Assembly: GCF_001625305.1 (NCBI RefSeq)
Contig: NW_017804242.1
Coordinates: forward strand, 6,634,409-6,698,408
Direction of reading: 5' to 3'
Length of the DNA stretch: 64,000 nucleotides
DNA from: Branchiostoma belcheri
Taxonomy: Eukaryota > Chordata > Leptocardii > Amphioxiformes > Branchiostomatidae
Below are positions 1 through 18,500 of this stretch, piece by piece. The notes under the pieces are model-generated. The model had not been told where the DNA came from and made no database searches. It saw only the letters and a list, made by a program, of their open reading frames with translations. Within the stretch, counting starts at the first letter, position 1. Each line of letters starts with the position of its first letter. Both the position numbers and the translations under genes were made by a program.

Positions 1-312
1 TGCTGTGGCCAATCAGGGGCCGCTTCTCATAAAGACCCCCTGGAGAGGAAAAACATCATCAAGAACTTCTGAATTCAAAGAGGCTCTCTCCAACAAATGA
101 CAGAACCCCTGACAGCTGGCTAAATTTCTTTGACCTGAATTCAGGGCTCGAAATACTGTACTTTGAATTATATTGTGTTATCATTTGTTCATATAGGGCT
201 CCTCGACAATGTCAAAACATATACATAGGAAAAAGCTTGTCATGTGTGATGTTAGTAGATCTAGACACTGTTTTTTTTGCCCTGTGTAAGTATTAAGGTC
301 CTAATGTAATAT

Positions 313-442
313 GTAGCCTCTACCAGGCTTCGGGAGGCGGCTGGAAACAGTAGAAATCGGCCAAATAGAAAGATAACATGCCAGGGCAGTTTGTCTGTTG
401 GGAGAGAACATTTTGCCGCACCTGAAGCCTGGTAGAGTCTAC
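313..442. repeat. Short TIR element, TAGCCTCTACCAGG family
   Basis: The two ends are inverted copies of TAGCCTCTACCAGGCTTC (left) and its complement (right, one mismatch). Longer relatives lie at 1936-2191 and 31325-31620. No coding potential is seen. It is probably a non-autonomous DNA element; the superfamily is not determined. Confidence 0.7.
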
Positions 443-1522
443 ACCCTATGACCAAGCAGCTACCTTGCTATGGCAGACACAATGCTGGTCTTCTATGGAA
501 TCTGTCTATGCAGTAATGGCAAGGAATTGGACATTTTATAACATGGGGTATTTCAAAACCTACCAAAAAACTTACCAAAGCAATGCGGTATCAATTAGAT
601 ATCACCTCTAATTTTTCACTGTGTTTTCAAACTGAACCATCCACTGATCTATTGGTATTAGCTGGTATTGGTATTAGCTATTAAAATGCCCTTTGGTCTA
701 TGTCCAATATGTCTATGGGCTGCCTTGCTTGAAAAGTTGAAGCCGTTTCTCTTGTACGTTACTCTTGCACTGTAGACACATAGATGTAGTTTACCTGGCC
801 CCACCAAGAGACTCGAAATTATAATTTTTTCTAGTTGGAACAATGCCTTGTTGTAACCCATCGGCCGGGTCAGTTGGTAGCCTGACTAAATCGCGCTCCT
901 GGCGGCCGCCGCCCCCCAAAATCATTAACCTCCAGCCGAGAGCTTGTGTATACACAGGCTAGGTCAGTTGGTAGCTAATATAAACCCCCCACTGTTACAG
1001 ACTGGACACAAAGTATCTCAATGAGCACTACAGGTCTGGCACCCAGGCTAAGTGTCAAATAACTTTAGAAGGACCCAAGACCCCCCAAAATAATTGCCTG
1101 ATCATGTTTTGTTTAAGTCCTGTACCTTTGCCTTATTTGTGAACCTCCTTTACAGTTGACTTTAAGCTGTCTTTAATTTCTGACTCAAATCATTAATTTC
1201 AAATCTCTTAAATTGATAAATAAATCTTATTTATGCATTAATATACACTACCTCTATTTATTATGATTGAAACAAATTTCTCTCTTTCTAAATATCATGT
1301 GAAAGAAACAAACAATACGAAATTCTTTGTCATCAACTTCTTTTTAATATCATCATCTGATATTTTACAAATAAGTATTCTCAGGGTGGATAACTCAGCT
1401 GACCATTTCAGCTAACAAAAATAGTTTATTTTTTTTTCTTTCTCTTGTAAACTTCTGTTGACCTTAGACACAGCTGAGAACATACTGCTTTGATTATACA
1501 AGCATGCGCGGGAAAACACAGG
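443..1522. other. Gene-poor stretch
   Basis: No credible exon is seen. The part at 1000-1052 resembles one arm of the palindromic repeat at 48802-48907 (shared end ACCCAGGCTA). The rest is AT-rich unique-looking sequence. Confidence 0.5.
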
Positions 1523-1530
1523 GTACAACA

Positions 1531-1784
1531 AGCACGTCGGCAGAACGTACTGCGCCTGCATGAAATCCGTAATGTATTTTGCCTAGCACTGCGACAGAAC
1601 ATCTCATACAAGGTCGTATTCGTGCACATAAGGTTAACGTCCGTCTGTAGTTTCCAAATGACTGTGTCAGAAAAAATGCTGTCTGCAACAGGCAAAATTC
1701 TGATGCAACATTGACCAAACATCCAACGAATACTGCGAAAAATCAGGGTTTTGCATAGGCGCAGTACGTTCTGCCGATGTGATT
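1531..1784. mobile_element. hAT-like MITE with 8-bp target duplication
   Basis: The 254-bp element has TIRs beginning AGCACGTCGGCAGAACG on the left with the complementary match on the right. It is flanked by identical 8-bp direct repeats GTACAACA at 1523-1530 and 1785-1792. An 8-bp target duplication is typical of hAT transposons; the hAT assignment rests on that alone. A second copy is at 42985-43245. It lies downstream of HSPA5. Confidence 0.8.
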
Positions 1785-1935
1785 GTACAACAGGCATTGG
1801 AATTCAGGAGTTACCTGGCCTTTGGTCACATTTCTGTACAATCAAAAATAATGCAGACATATCAGAGTTTAATATTACAACAATAACCATTCACCACTAC
1901 ATGTACGTAACTGCAAAAGACTGCATTACTAATAT

Positions 1936-2191
1936 ATAGCCTCTAGCAGGCTTCGGAAATGGCTGAAAAGAGCAGAAATTGGCCAAATAGACTGGTAACA
2001 TGCAATGGGAGTTGGTCTACTAAAGGAGTAGAAATGTATTTTTGCCACATCCGAAACCTGTTGGGTTTGATCAAATTTGTGCGGCAAATGTACTCCCTTA
2101 GCAGAATAACTCCACTGACATGCTATCTGTCTATCGAATCTGACCGATTTCTGCTCTATCCAGCCACTTCCGAAGCCTGGTAGAGGCTACA
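1936..2191. repeat. TIR element, TAGCCTCTACCAGG family
   Basis: This is a 256-bp element whose ends (TAGCCTCTAGCAGGCTTCGG and the complement of GTAGCCTCTACCAGGCTTCG) pair as inverted repeats. The inverted homology extends tens of bases inward, so the whole could fold as a hairpin. It is related to 313-442 and 31325-31620. Confidence 0.7.
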
Positions 2192-2600
2192 TCACTATAT
2201 GTTGCTTGAGGAAGAAATTACAACCTTTTTATACAACAAGTACAACATCATATAGAACATAAGTTACAGTTGGAAGTGTCCATGCTCAAATTTCTTGGGA
2301 AGCAAACAACATTTTCTATAATCTGTAGAGGCCGCTAGCTTAGATAAGAGAGTCAATGTAAATGTACACCCTTGGATGTAAGATTAAATCTTGGTAATAA
2401 AAAAAATGAACAAGGTCTCTCAACTAGAAAATACTGAATTGACACAAGTTTCTGGAGTTTGCCGTTCCAAATTTTCATAACATTCTACTGCACAAGGTAA
2501 TGATTTAAACAGGATTTCAGGATAGAACTACGCTGGTGACTGTCTACCTACAAGTGTAAGATTCTAACACCCCCCCTCCCCCTTCTTGGTTCCCACTGTC
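2192..2600 (-). other. Probable HSPA5 3' untranslated region
   Basis: The sequence directly downstream of the HSPA5 stop codon shows no open frame. I see no canonical AATAAA on the minus strand here, so the 3' end of the transcript is not placed. Confidence 0.4.
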
Positions 2601-8811
<6,211 letters not shown>

Positions 8812-8977
8812 CCTGCAAAGAATGCAAACACAGATATGAATGTGGGGATAATACTAATAGAAATGTCAACATCTTAACAGGGCTCAAAACATTACCTGTA
8901 TTTGCAGATTAATGCAGGTAAAATTAGAGCTGTTCTGGTTACTCTCTAAGCAAAGGTTGTGGGTGAATGATCGTTAC

Positions 8978-9260
8978 CTTTTTAAATATGGCCATTTTTT
9001 TGTCGCTATCCCCACCAGCCTTTCCGGTTATGATCAGAGAGCTTTCGGTCGCGCTTCGGTAATCGTGACGCTACCGAACGTTTCCGACGGATATTCCAGA
9101 CTATATACAAGATGGCCGCCCGGTTTGTCCACTAGCGATGTTTAGTGGTTTTAGGTCACGCTGTGGAATATTTAGGCTGATCTGAACATCAGCAACCCGG
9201 CCAATTGTGGTTTTATACTGTAGGGAAGCTCAGGACAGCATAAAAAAGGGGCGAAAACGG
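8978..9260 (-). promoter_or_regulatory. Candidate alternative HSPA5 promoter and first exon
   Basis: On the minus strand a TATAAAA (9217-9211) has an ATTGG upstream (near 9262). About 230 nt downstream is a usable donor, AAAAG|GTAAC, ending at 8978. Such an exon could splice to the acceptor at 8813. There is no sign of expression, so this is a weak inference. Confidence 0.25.
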
Positions 9261-10289
9261 AGCCAATGAGAAATGTGCAGTTCTGCCGATGGATCTTTCC
9301 ACGACTCTTGCAGAGGGTAATGAAATGTAAGCCTGAATCAAGAGTCTCCAGGGCTAATATATTTCAAGCCCAGTAACTAAGGTCCCGTTGCATAGCAAGT
9401 GGTTGTCGAGAAAAAAAGGTGTGGTGACATATGCTAAATCGTAACTGTATGTTATGACTGAAAATTGCATTTTGTGTTGCAGTCATATTTGAATGTATGA
9501 TCTCTTCAGTGGTGTATGAATTTTATCGTTTGACATGGCCAACATGTAAATGTGGTCCAGATATGTAAGAAATCACATGGACTGACAAGTGCCATCTGCA
9601 TCAAATTTAAAAGGCAAATTTAAAAAAAAAAACTTAAAATGCTAAATTAAGAAACAGGATGTTCAATATTTGACAAGAGGGGAAATGGTACTGTGTAAAA
9701 CGTACCGTCACTCCTATTCCAAACTTAAATATGTTTTTTGCCAGTGGCTACCTTCAATTCGCTTCAATTCAAGACGGGTCGTTTCGCAACTTGGATCATG
9801 ATGGACCCGCAGTTCGGTAAGCCACGAAACGCCCCCCTCCCCCATACATAAACCTACCTGGTAAAAGTAGCGGCCTTGATTTCGGATTAAGTCTTAAGGT
9901 ATGGCAGAAATTTTTCGCTGTACAAGTACTATCCTACACACCTTGTAACTTAAGAGTTTTGGAAATACGGCGGAAGATATCCTCAAGGTAAGATTTTCCC
10001 TTTTTTTCAGCTTCCGGAAACGTTGGTACGGACTTTTAACAGTGTTATAGGACACAACTTGCGGCAAAAAGACTCAATTTTTCACAGGTGTAATGGTTCC
10101 CGTTATACATCGACTACACACAAGTTTCACTGGTTCTGAGAAGGAACTGCAAGATTTCAGACAAACCCGGAACTCTGAAAAAGCCGGCTGGCATGGCCGC
10201 CATGTCACATGTGCGCACCTTGGTAAAATAAAAACCTCTCTATAAAATTATTGACCAAAAATATCCAAGTTAAAGACATCTGTGCTTAC

Positions 10290-10430
10290 CTGGATTGGCT
10301 GTGTTGGCTCTCAGTCTGTTGAAAGTCGGGTAACAGCTGTCACACTGTTAAATCTGATCAATTTACTCGTCTACTGTCTTCTCCACGTCGTCTTTTCCTC
10401 GTTGAAAGTGACGCTGTGCCGATTGCATTC
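10290..10430 (-). other. HSPA5: HSPA5 non-coding exon 1
   Basis: A strong donor CCAG|GTAAGCAC ends this exon at 10290. It could pair with the acceptor directly before the start codon (8813), giving an intron of about 1.5 kb. The 5' limit is inferred from the promoter elements upstream and is approximate. Confidence 0.65.
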
Positions 10431-10456
10431 GATATTTCACTCCCCACGTCCCGGAT

Positions 10457-10539
10457 CGTGTCGCGCTCTGATTGGCCGAGCCCTTTCAACATGTCTGCTC
10501 CTGATTGGTCACCTCATCCAAATGTCTTCCTCTGATTGG
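10457..10539 (-). promoter_or_regulatory. Three tandem CCAAT / ERSE-like elements of the HSPA5 promoter
   Basis: On the minus strand CCAATCAG (twice) and CCAATCAG-like boxes occur at 10539, 10508 and 10475, spaced 31 and 33 bp. Each is followed nine bases later by ACATT, ACATG or ACACG. The ERSE consensus is CCAAT-N9-CCACG; the copy nearest the gene differs at one base. Tandem ERSEs that bind NF-Y and ATF6 are established for mammalian BiP promoters. Function here is inferred. Confidence 0.65.
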
Positions 10540-10575
10540 TCAAGCTCCAGCATGTGACTCGCTCCGCGAAAAAAT

Positions 10576-10605
10576 ACACGTCAGTGTAGAGAATCTCTGA
10601 CGTCA
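10576..10605. promoter_or_regulatory. UPR/CRE-type motifs
   Basis: TGACGTGT (minus, 10583-10576) matches the core of the XBP1/ATF6 site TGACGTG. A palindromic CRE TGACGTCA lies at 10598-10605. They sit between the CCAAT cluster and the first exon of the divergent gene and could serve both. Confidence 0.5.
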
Positions 10606-10702
10606 TATCCGCGAAAATCGTCCGGGGGACCCCGGAAGTGAAGGGTTTCCCTGAAGAAATAGTTGACTTGGAGCAATTATGTACTGCCACGTGCAATAAA
10701 CG
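10600..10702 (+). other. Candidate non-coding exon 1 of the divergent plus-strand gene
   Basis: A strong plus-strand donor CG|GTGAGT ends an exon at 10702, starting near the CRE. It may splice to the exon carrying the ATG at 12598, which is preceded by an acceptor-like CTCAAG. The start is not defined. Confidence 0.45.
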
Positions 10703-12597
10703 GTGAGTTATGATTACTCAGAGTGATAAAATGATGACACTTGTATCTTTGATGATTCAATGTTTTCTGGTTGTCTCATTGACTTGGTGCAATATTATAC
10801 GGCCACGTCAATTGAACTACAGTAATTTTTACCCATGAAGGCATACGAACGGTTACTAAAAGTGACGATGAAATCTGCAATCCTGAAATAGAAGACCCGC
10901 GAGGATCTCTCTGTCATGAAACAAACAAACAAAAAACAAACAAAAAACATGATACATGGAATCCTATAACGTTAATTGTTAACGTTACACCAAGCAGGCT
11001 TAAAGCACATTTCAGCGTGGAACATGTGAAATACACGTGCAACTGGGAAACTGTAAACACAACGAAGCTCACTTTTTTTGGATCCAATACATGGTTGTTA
11101 TTCTTCCTGTGGTGTGTGGTCCTACATACAAGTTACAACACTACATCCTACATGACACGGAGAGAAAAACACGTCTAACTGTTATTCGAAATATAGATAC
11201 ATGTACTAGACAGGTACTATACGAGATAACTTGACATGTGGACCATATGCACCAAATATAAAATTATTTATTTTAATATGTAAAGTGAGAGAGAAGGAAA
11301 AGCTGAGAGACTATAAAAAATCAGTGATAACTTAGGGGTATAAAGTCTTAAATAAAATTCCGATGCAACGCAAAAACTTGAAATATTATACTAGTAACTT
11401 GCAACAAAGCAGAACTTATCACCCGATCCCATAATTGCTTTTACACCAGTATTTAGACTTACATGTATAACATTATAACGTTACATGTTGTAGTTTGATC
11501 ATATATATGTAACGTTAACGTTATATGTTCCATTTGTATAGATCTGAGCAGGTAGATAATTTGATTCATAACAATCAAATCTCAAAGGCTTATTCTCCGA
11601 AACGCACGAGACATCCCCATTTCAGTTGGACTCGTCTGTAACCCCTATTTCAGTTGGACTCGTCCGTCACCCCTATTTCAGTTGGACTCGTCTGCAATGC
11701 ACTTTGACCCCGAAGCTTCCAGGCTGCTGTCTCGTCCGAAGGTTGGTACCTGACGTGCTCCGTTATGTAACTTTGTAATTACTCCAGAATATTCTTTGAT
11801 TTTCTTTCTAGAAGCCCAAGATACATGTTGCCGGCTTATATTAAGTCTTATGCTTTAGACGGGAGGGTTTGTAACGCTTTATTTATGTGAAATGTAGCGA
11901 AAATTGGGAGTTTGCATGCCCACGTGTTAGCGGGATCATGGCATGGCTTCTCGCCGCCACAGAAAATTTTGCCCATCTCCTCCGCCCATCGAGTTAAAAT
12001 CCATGCCATCCTTTTGCAATCTGACTTCTCCATCGTCTTAAGTTATTTTGTAACGCAATAAGATGTGATGCTTGGGAAAATTTAGGCGTTTTTGCGACGT
12101 ATGAAGTAAAATTGCTCTGAAATGGTCAGATTTCAATCAAATATACTTTTCTGGCTCACCAGTTTGTGCATAAATTTTTTCAACCATGCCCCTTTCAGCG
12201 GACCCCGTTTTGCGTTCTTAAAACTATAATAATAGTTTAAGGTCTTCGTCTGGGAAATGTTTTAATCATTTTCAGTGGCAGACTTTCCTGACTACGTCAC
12301 TTAAAAAAATGAATTTGTAACAGTTGCGTAGTTCATAAATTTTAGTCCCTCCCCCTTCATTTTCTAACAATTTTCCCAGCCCTTTCACCGCATCTGTTTG
12401 CTGCCCATGTGAAAATTTTATACAAATCTTTGATCTTCAAGCCAGTGATGAGGACTTAATTCGGCGGTCATGACTTGACTGTGGTGATTTTATGCTTCCT
12501 GAGGCTATCACCTTTACCACAAAAATTGTGTAGTCAAGTTCAAATTCTCATCAGCAGATTTTGAAACAAGAAATTTTAATCTTTTCTCAAGGTCAAG
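10703..12597 (+). other. Probable intron 1 of the unrecognised gene
   Basis: There is no credible exon. Apart from a 28-bp tandem repeat at 11613-11700, it holds only AT-rich unique-looking sequence. Confidence 0.4.
11613..11700. repeat. 28-bp tandem repeat, three copies
   Basis: The 18-mer ATTTCAGTTGGACTCGTC starts at 11619, 11647 and 11675, an exact 28-bp period, within near-identical units. Confidence 0.9.
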
Positions 12598-15500
12598 ATG
12601 GCGTCAAGAAAAGCAGTGCTGGAGTTTTCAGGTACAGATTTCTTTTTGACTGGTTCATGTGTTTTTCTTTATTTTTATGGAAGTAAATGCATAGAAAATT
12701 AGGTTACCTTAACTAAGGTTTTAGTTAGTTTGTAGCGAACTACATTTTGTACTATAGTCTAATATAGATTCAATCATTCTTTGCCTCTGAAGAACTCCGA
12801 GGAGCTCAGAATCAAATTGTTGATACAAGTTTCTCGTTCACTATTACTACAGAACAAGCTGAGGCATTGAATAACAGTATATGTCTTGCCACATATATCA
12901 TAGAATTTAATTGTACAAGTCATTATATCATATCACATGCAGCATTTTTATCTTCTTGGACAGCACATCTCGCACGTGTACCATGGACACAGAGAACACC
13001 AATAATTTCAGCAGGCCCCGTTCCATGATATTTTGGTAGGTATCATTTGAAACACAAAGATGTCAAAAATTAAGAAGAGCAGTAACTATGTGTTACATTG
13101 TATAAAAGCTTGGACAATATGATGATTTCATAGTTCAACGGAATGCAAGTGAAGAAAAACATTTCGCCCCTATCTGACCTCCAAGCTTCAGTCTTCAGAC
13201 TCAGATACTAACTAGAAATTGCAATTTTGTTTAATCTGTTCTTTTGGTATGTTACAGCTGGACGTCATGTGCAGTATAAGGAGTCTTCTGACACCAAGGT
13301 GTGTACTTGTACTAGTAAACATTTCCCTTTGTTCACTGAAAAATAAGTCCACTACAAGGAAAGCACAACTTTAATTACAGTACTTTAAGTATACTGTATT
13401 GGTAACTGTAACAAGCTTTCCTAGAATGTGTTGACCGATGATGCTTATATTTGCTACTCATGATTGCGTATGTGACGAAAAATACCGACCACCACAAGTG
13501 TCACCTGAGGTCAACACAAGCAACTTCACCCCTAACTCTGTCCACATCACTTCAAACCCAATTGTTTCATCATGTTACTGTACAAATCAATTTTGCATTC
13601 GTTTCAGATGCAGTTGTTCCACGGAGCCCAGCTAGTCCTTTGAAAAGGATAAGGCCATGAGGAAACCATGTATACATCTGAGGACATAAAAATTAAGGGT
13701 ATGTTTGCCTAATACGTGCAGTCTGAAAAGATTGGAACTTCGATTGGAAAAAAAAAAACTAATGCTCTTTTAAATTTCGGATCTAGAAAAGATCTACCAT
13801 GTGTAACAAAGCAGATAATTTATTGTGCATTTAATGATTTTTAACTCTACTTTCAAGTGGTAAGATGTGGGGAAATAGAAAGCTTGGACAACATGATGAT
13901 TTCATAGTTCAACAGAATGTAAGTGAAGAAAAACATTTCGCCCCTATCTGATTGCACCAAGCTTGGCCAATAGCATAAACCATTTATTATTTTTTTTAAA
14001 GTAACATCCGTCTTTTTAAATCTTATTTCAGCCTAACACTAGCAGGGTCCACCAAGGTACGCATTTAGATTTTTATTTTTGTTAAAATATTAATAGGTCC
14101 TTAGTTCATAACGAACGGTGTAAAAGTTTCATTGCTTTTATTAACGTCCAAGAAAAGAAAGATGAAGCAAAAGTTTTTCTAAGAACATTGAGACAAGGCT
14201 TCGGTGATGATTGCATATCGCATTGCCCATTAACTGACTCTCCACGCAAACCAACCATGGGGACGTTTTTGTCCGTCTGAGACAGCCTTGATAACTCCGA
14301 AATGATCGCAAGATCTTTTTATTCCTTTGTATCTAACCCTGCCCTTTTTGTTGCAGATGTGGCAGGAAAAATGACATTAACGATGCTGCCGTTCATTCAT
14401 GAGGTTCGTAATACTTTTCTGAAAGAAAGATTTAGAAACGTTTTTTAAGCTGACATTGTAGCTGAAGTGTGTGTGACATTGTAGCTGAAGAGTGTATGTA
14501 CATGTATGATTGTGTGCATGTATGCATGAGTGTTGTGCATAAAGTATGCTGTGCAATGTAAAAACAAGGCTATATTTTATCATTGATATAGGGAAAACTT
14601 GCTGTTTGTTTCTCCTAGAAACAAAACTAGATTGACATGGGTATGATGATCCTTTCCACCAACGCTGAACTTCCTGATGTTCACTTTTTAGCTCTATCTG
14701 ACCATGTATCATTCAGCATGTAGTGAGCATCAAGGCACTAGCTCAATTAGCATATATTAATAAATTTAAATGTCTTTTTTTTAGACTGAACAAGACACTG
14801 GCACATAAAGCAGCTGCCCAGAAAAGGTATTTTCTAGATCTTTTTTTAATCTACATTATTCAGGTGGAAGAGAAGACATCCACTTGTTTTGGGAAAATGT
14901 AGTGATGTCTACAAATGTACAAATGTATAGACTAAAGACTGTCATACTTAGAACCAGGCTGCATACATGAAAACTAACTTCTGTCAAAAAGATTGTTTTG
15001 AAAGGCAGTTCTTCCAAAGTTAACCATATAGTGATGTGTACTATGCCAATGATGAAATTCGATTCTGCCAATATGAAATCCATGATTCTACATCAAGCCC
15101 GTATATATCTGAGGCATAGTCAAGTATTACGCATATACTGGTAGATCATATGGATTGTATTTGTATTTATGATAATTTTTGTGTTGATAGGGAAAATGGA
15201 TATCAAGGCCTACCTTATTCTGAAGGACAGTTATCAGTTGGTAAGTTAAGTCATTTCTGTGTGGAAGAATTTTGAGTTATGCTGCAAGAAAAACTTTTAT
15301 TTGTAAACAAATCTTTGTAGTACACATTGGGTGATTGTATGGCACTATGTGAGCATGTCAGCAGAATGCACTGTGCCTGCTTGAAACCTAGCTTTTTCAA
15401 ACTTCTTGTTTTGCCAACATTGCATGAAATATTTTTTCTAACACATTTTAAAACAATTTCACCCTTAAATATTATGGGAGTATAACCTTAAACGAGATGT

Positions 15501-18500
15501 TCTGCCTATGTTCTGCCGACATCATTAGTACACACAGTAATGATGTAGTAGTAGTACACAGTAGGGCCACACCAATTTATTTCCTTGGTTAACGGATTCG
15601 CCGCTTCGTTTTTTTGCCAAAATGAAATAAAAATAAAAACAGAACAAAAATCCATACTCTCGGGTCCCGAATTGGGGCCCCAAAATCCACCCCGTACGTT
15701 GTAATTTTTCAAAATTTGGGCATAGTTAACAGCGTTAAAAATACATTGCTTCAAGGCAGAAATATTTTTCTTTGTGCAATTTCTTCGGAAAGCTAGGTTG
15801 CCTCTTCAAAAGTTCGTCAAAAAAAATTAATTTTGTATATAGAACTCGCCCCCACCCCTTTCGCACATGTCACCATTCATGGGACAAAACTTCACTGACG
15901 ACAGTCAAACGTACGGCAGATTAAGTCATCGTGCCTGTAACAACATATCATCTCCCTTTTAGATATATATTATATTTCATTTAGAAACACGTATTGTGTC
16001 GGAAACATGTGCTAGTAACGGGCGTTAAAAGTAATCGGCCGAACGTATAAACTCGGCCTGGGCGGCACATGCACACACACCTTCAAAACGATCTTTTTTC
16101 CAGGGAATATGTAAAAATAACACGACATAACAATGTATTCTGGCATCACAAACTGTATTACTCTCAAAAAGTACAAAATCCTACCACAAACATGGGAATT
16201 TGGCAAAGTAAAAAGTCCTCCATGCACGTAAGTCCATTCACTAACTTTCTCACGGTCGGAAGAGTCCACTTCGAGTAGGGGGAAACAGGTTCTTTTAATT
16301 ATAGAAATTACTCTGTGAAAAATACTACATGTGCATGTGGCATTTTAACAAAGTTATATCTTATTTAGATACCTATAAACAGGAGTACAATTGCAAATAA
16401 TGCATCAATTATTACATCTAAATTTTTTAATAAAATGGTTCCCCCTACAAATAAAAATCCCCATTACATCAAAGACTTTATAGTGAAACCCTAGACCATT
16501 GAATTTGTGGCAACTTGAAGAGTGTGTCAATGTGGCTATTTGTTTGAATGATGGCTATGTACTAGTATAATGTAGCTGTAGCATACCTAAAGTGTATAAT
16601 GGGGAATATAAAATGTATACTACCGGTAGTATTTGGGAATTGGGCAAAGATAAAAAAAGAAATAAAATATCTGTAATTTAGTGTAAAAGTAGTTAATTCT
16701 TTTGCCAATAACTTTTACACATGGAGATCCTGGAAATTTGTCTAAAGCATATATTTAGGATATTGTACATTTCAAGCTCTAAATAACTTCCATACAGCCA
16801 GACACAATAGAATGCCCAGCCCAGTGGTAAGCTGTGTGCCCTGAACTAAGAAAACAATGGGATCTGAACAGAGCACCCTGATTTAAACCACTCTTTGGAA
16901 CTTTGAAAGATGAATAAAAGTGAAACCAGTTGGATGGGAGTCTTGTCAACTGACACTCAGTGACAGTTTGTTGTTCATACAGTAAAGATGTGTATCTTGC
17001 AAAATAATACGAATAATTGTAAAGGGATGTAAGAGAAGTTGCTCATGTACATGTAGTAATGGTCCTTTCAGTTCAATAAGTGTCTAATATAATGTCTTAT
17101 ATCATTTTGTAACTTAACTTAATGGATTGCTTACTACATGGCTGTATGGCAGGTGGTCTCAAATTTTTATTTTTATTTTTTTTTCGCCCGCCCGCTCCAT
17201 TTTTTTTCTAGAAAAATCCGTTAACCAAGAAATTAAATTGGTGTGGCCTAAGTGATGATGTTGTACACAGTTATCAATGATGTGATGCACAGTGAGTGAT
17301 GATGTAGTACACAAGAAGTGATGATGTAGTACACAAGAAGTGATGATGTACACAGTAAGTTATGATGTATACACAGTAAGTGATGATGTAGTACACAGGA
17401 AGTGATGATGTAGTACACAGGAAGTAATGATGTGGTACACAGTGAGTGATGACTAAGGATGATGGGAATCTCTCTGATAACCAGTGAAGAGAGAACATCC
17501 TTATTTCTGACATGTGTACTTATAAAAGTACACTTAACAACACCAGTGATGAAAGAATTCTGCCAAATGAGGGTCTCAGTGATATGACCATCTAGCCCGT
17601 AGTTTCTAAACTCTGAGGTGTTGTTTTGTGTATTATTTGTATTATACCGTAGGTGTTGAATGTAAACTGGTAGCTTAAAACTAATGTTAGAAACATTTTC
17701 GGTTGTTTGCCAGCTTTTAACAAGTTTGATGTAGGAAGCAATTGATTTGATTTTGATTTTAACTGCATTTCCCTTTTTTCCGTATACAGTATGTTCTAAG
17801 AGGCGAACAGTTATAGGATTTGTGGACTGGAAGTAAGTAATTTGGACTAATATACTTTTCACAGAATACATAACAGTGCATAGCTAATTCTCTGTGCGAG
17901 TTGAACAATGTATTACACTTTTTTTATAGCCTAAATAATTTGAAAGGTACATGATGACAAATATTGAACTCTCTCACTGAAATAATGTGAAGACAAATTG
18001 TACTTCTGATACCACCATTGAGTTAGTACTGCTACATGTATACAGTTTTACTTGTCAATGTAAATGTGCTTACGTGTTCGTGCAATTTCTGCTTGTTTTA
18101 CCAGGTGGCGTCACTGACTCTATACACAAAGTATCGAACCTGGAAAGCCAAGTTAACATGTAAGCATTACCTGCTTTGCTGTTACTTAATGTTTTGTTTT
18201 AGCGTTAACAGAAACTAATTTTAACTTTAACTTAGTGTAGTGCTAGCGTGTGACTTGTAACATGATGAACTAACTACTACTGACATTAGTGTGATGTGTT
18301 TTTTCCCTAACCTACTCTGATGTTGCAAGTTCAGTGTATAGAAACAGTTTGAAGGAGTTTGTTTCCTTTGAGTTGTGACCTTGTGTCTTTTTATTTTTTG
18401 TCTCAGAATGACAGCAAATGTATCAGCAAGGACACATATTGCATGTAAGTGGTGTACATTATTTATGTACTTTGTACATTAATTAAGTCACTTATATGTT

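Noticed and set aside
16800-16920. Possible second tRNA-like SINE head (CCCAGTGGTAAGCTG)
   Set aside because: No acceptable B box at the right distance.
17248-17871. 207-codon minus-strand frame over the minisatellite
   Set aside because: Its His/Val/Tyr-rich repeats (YYIITSCVLHHH) are the translation of the tandem array.
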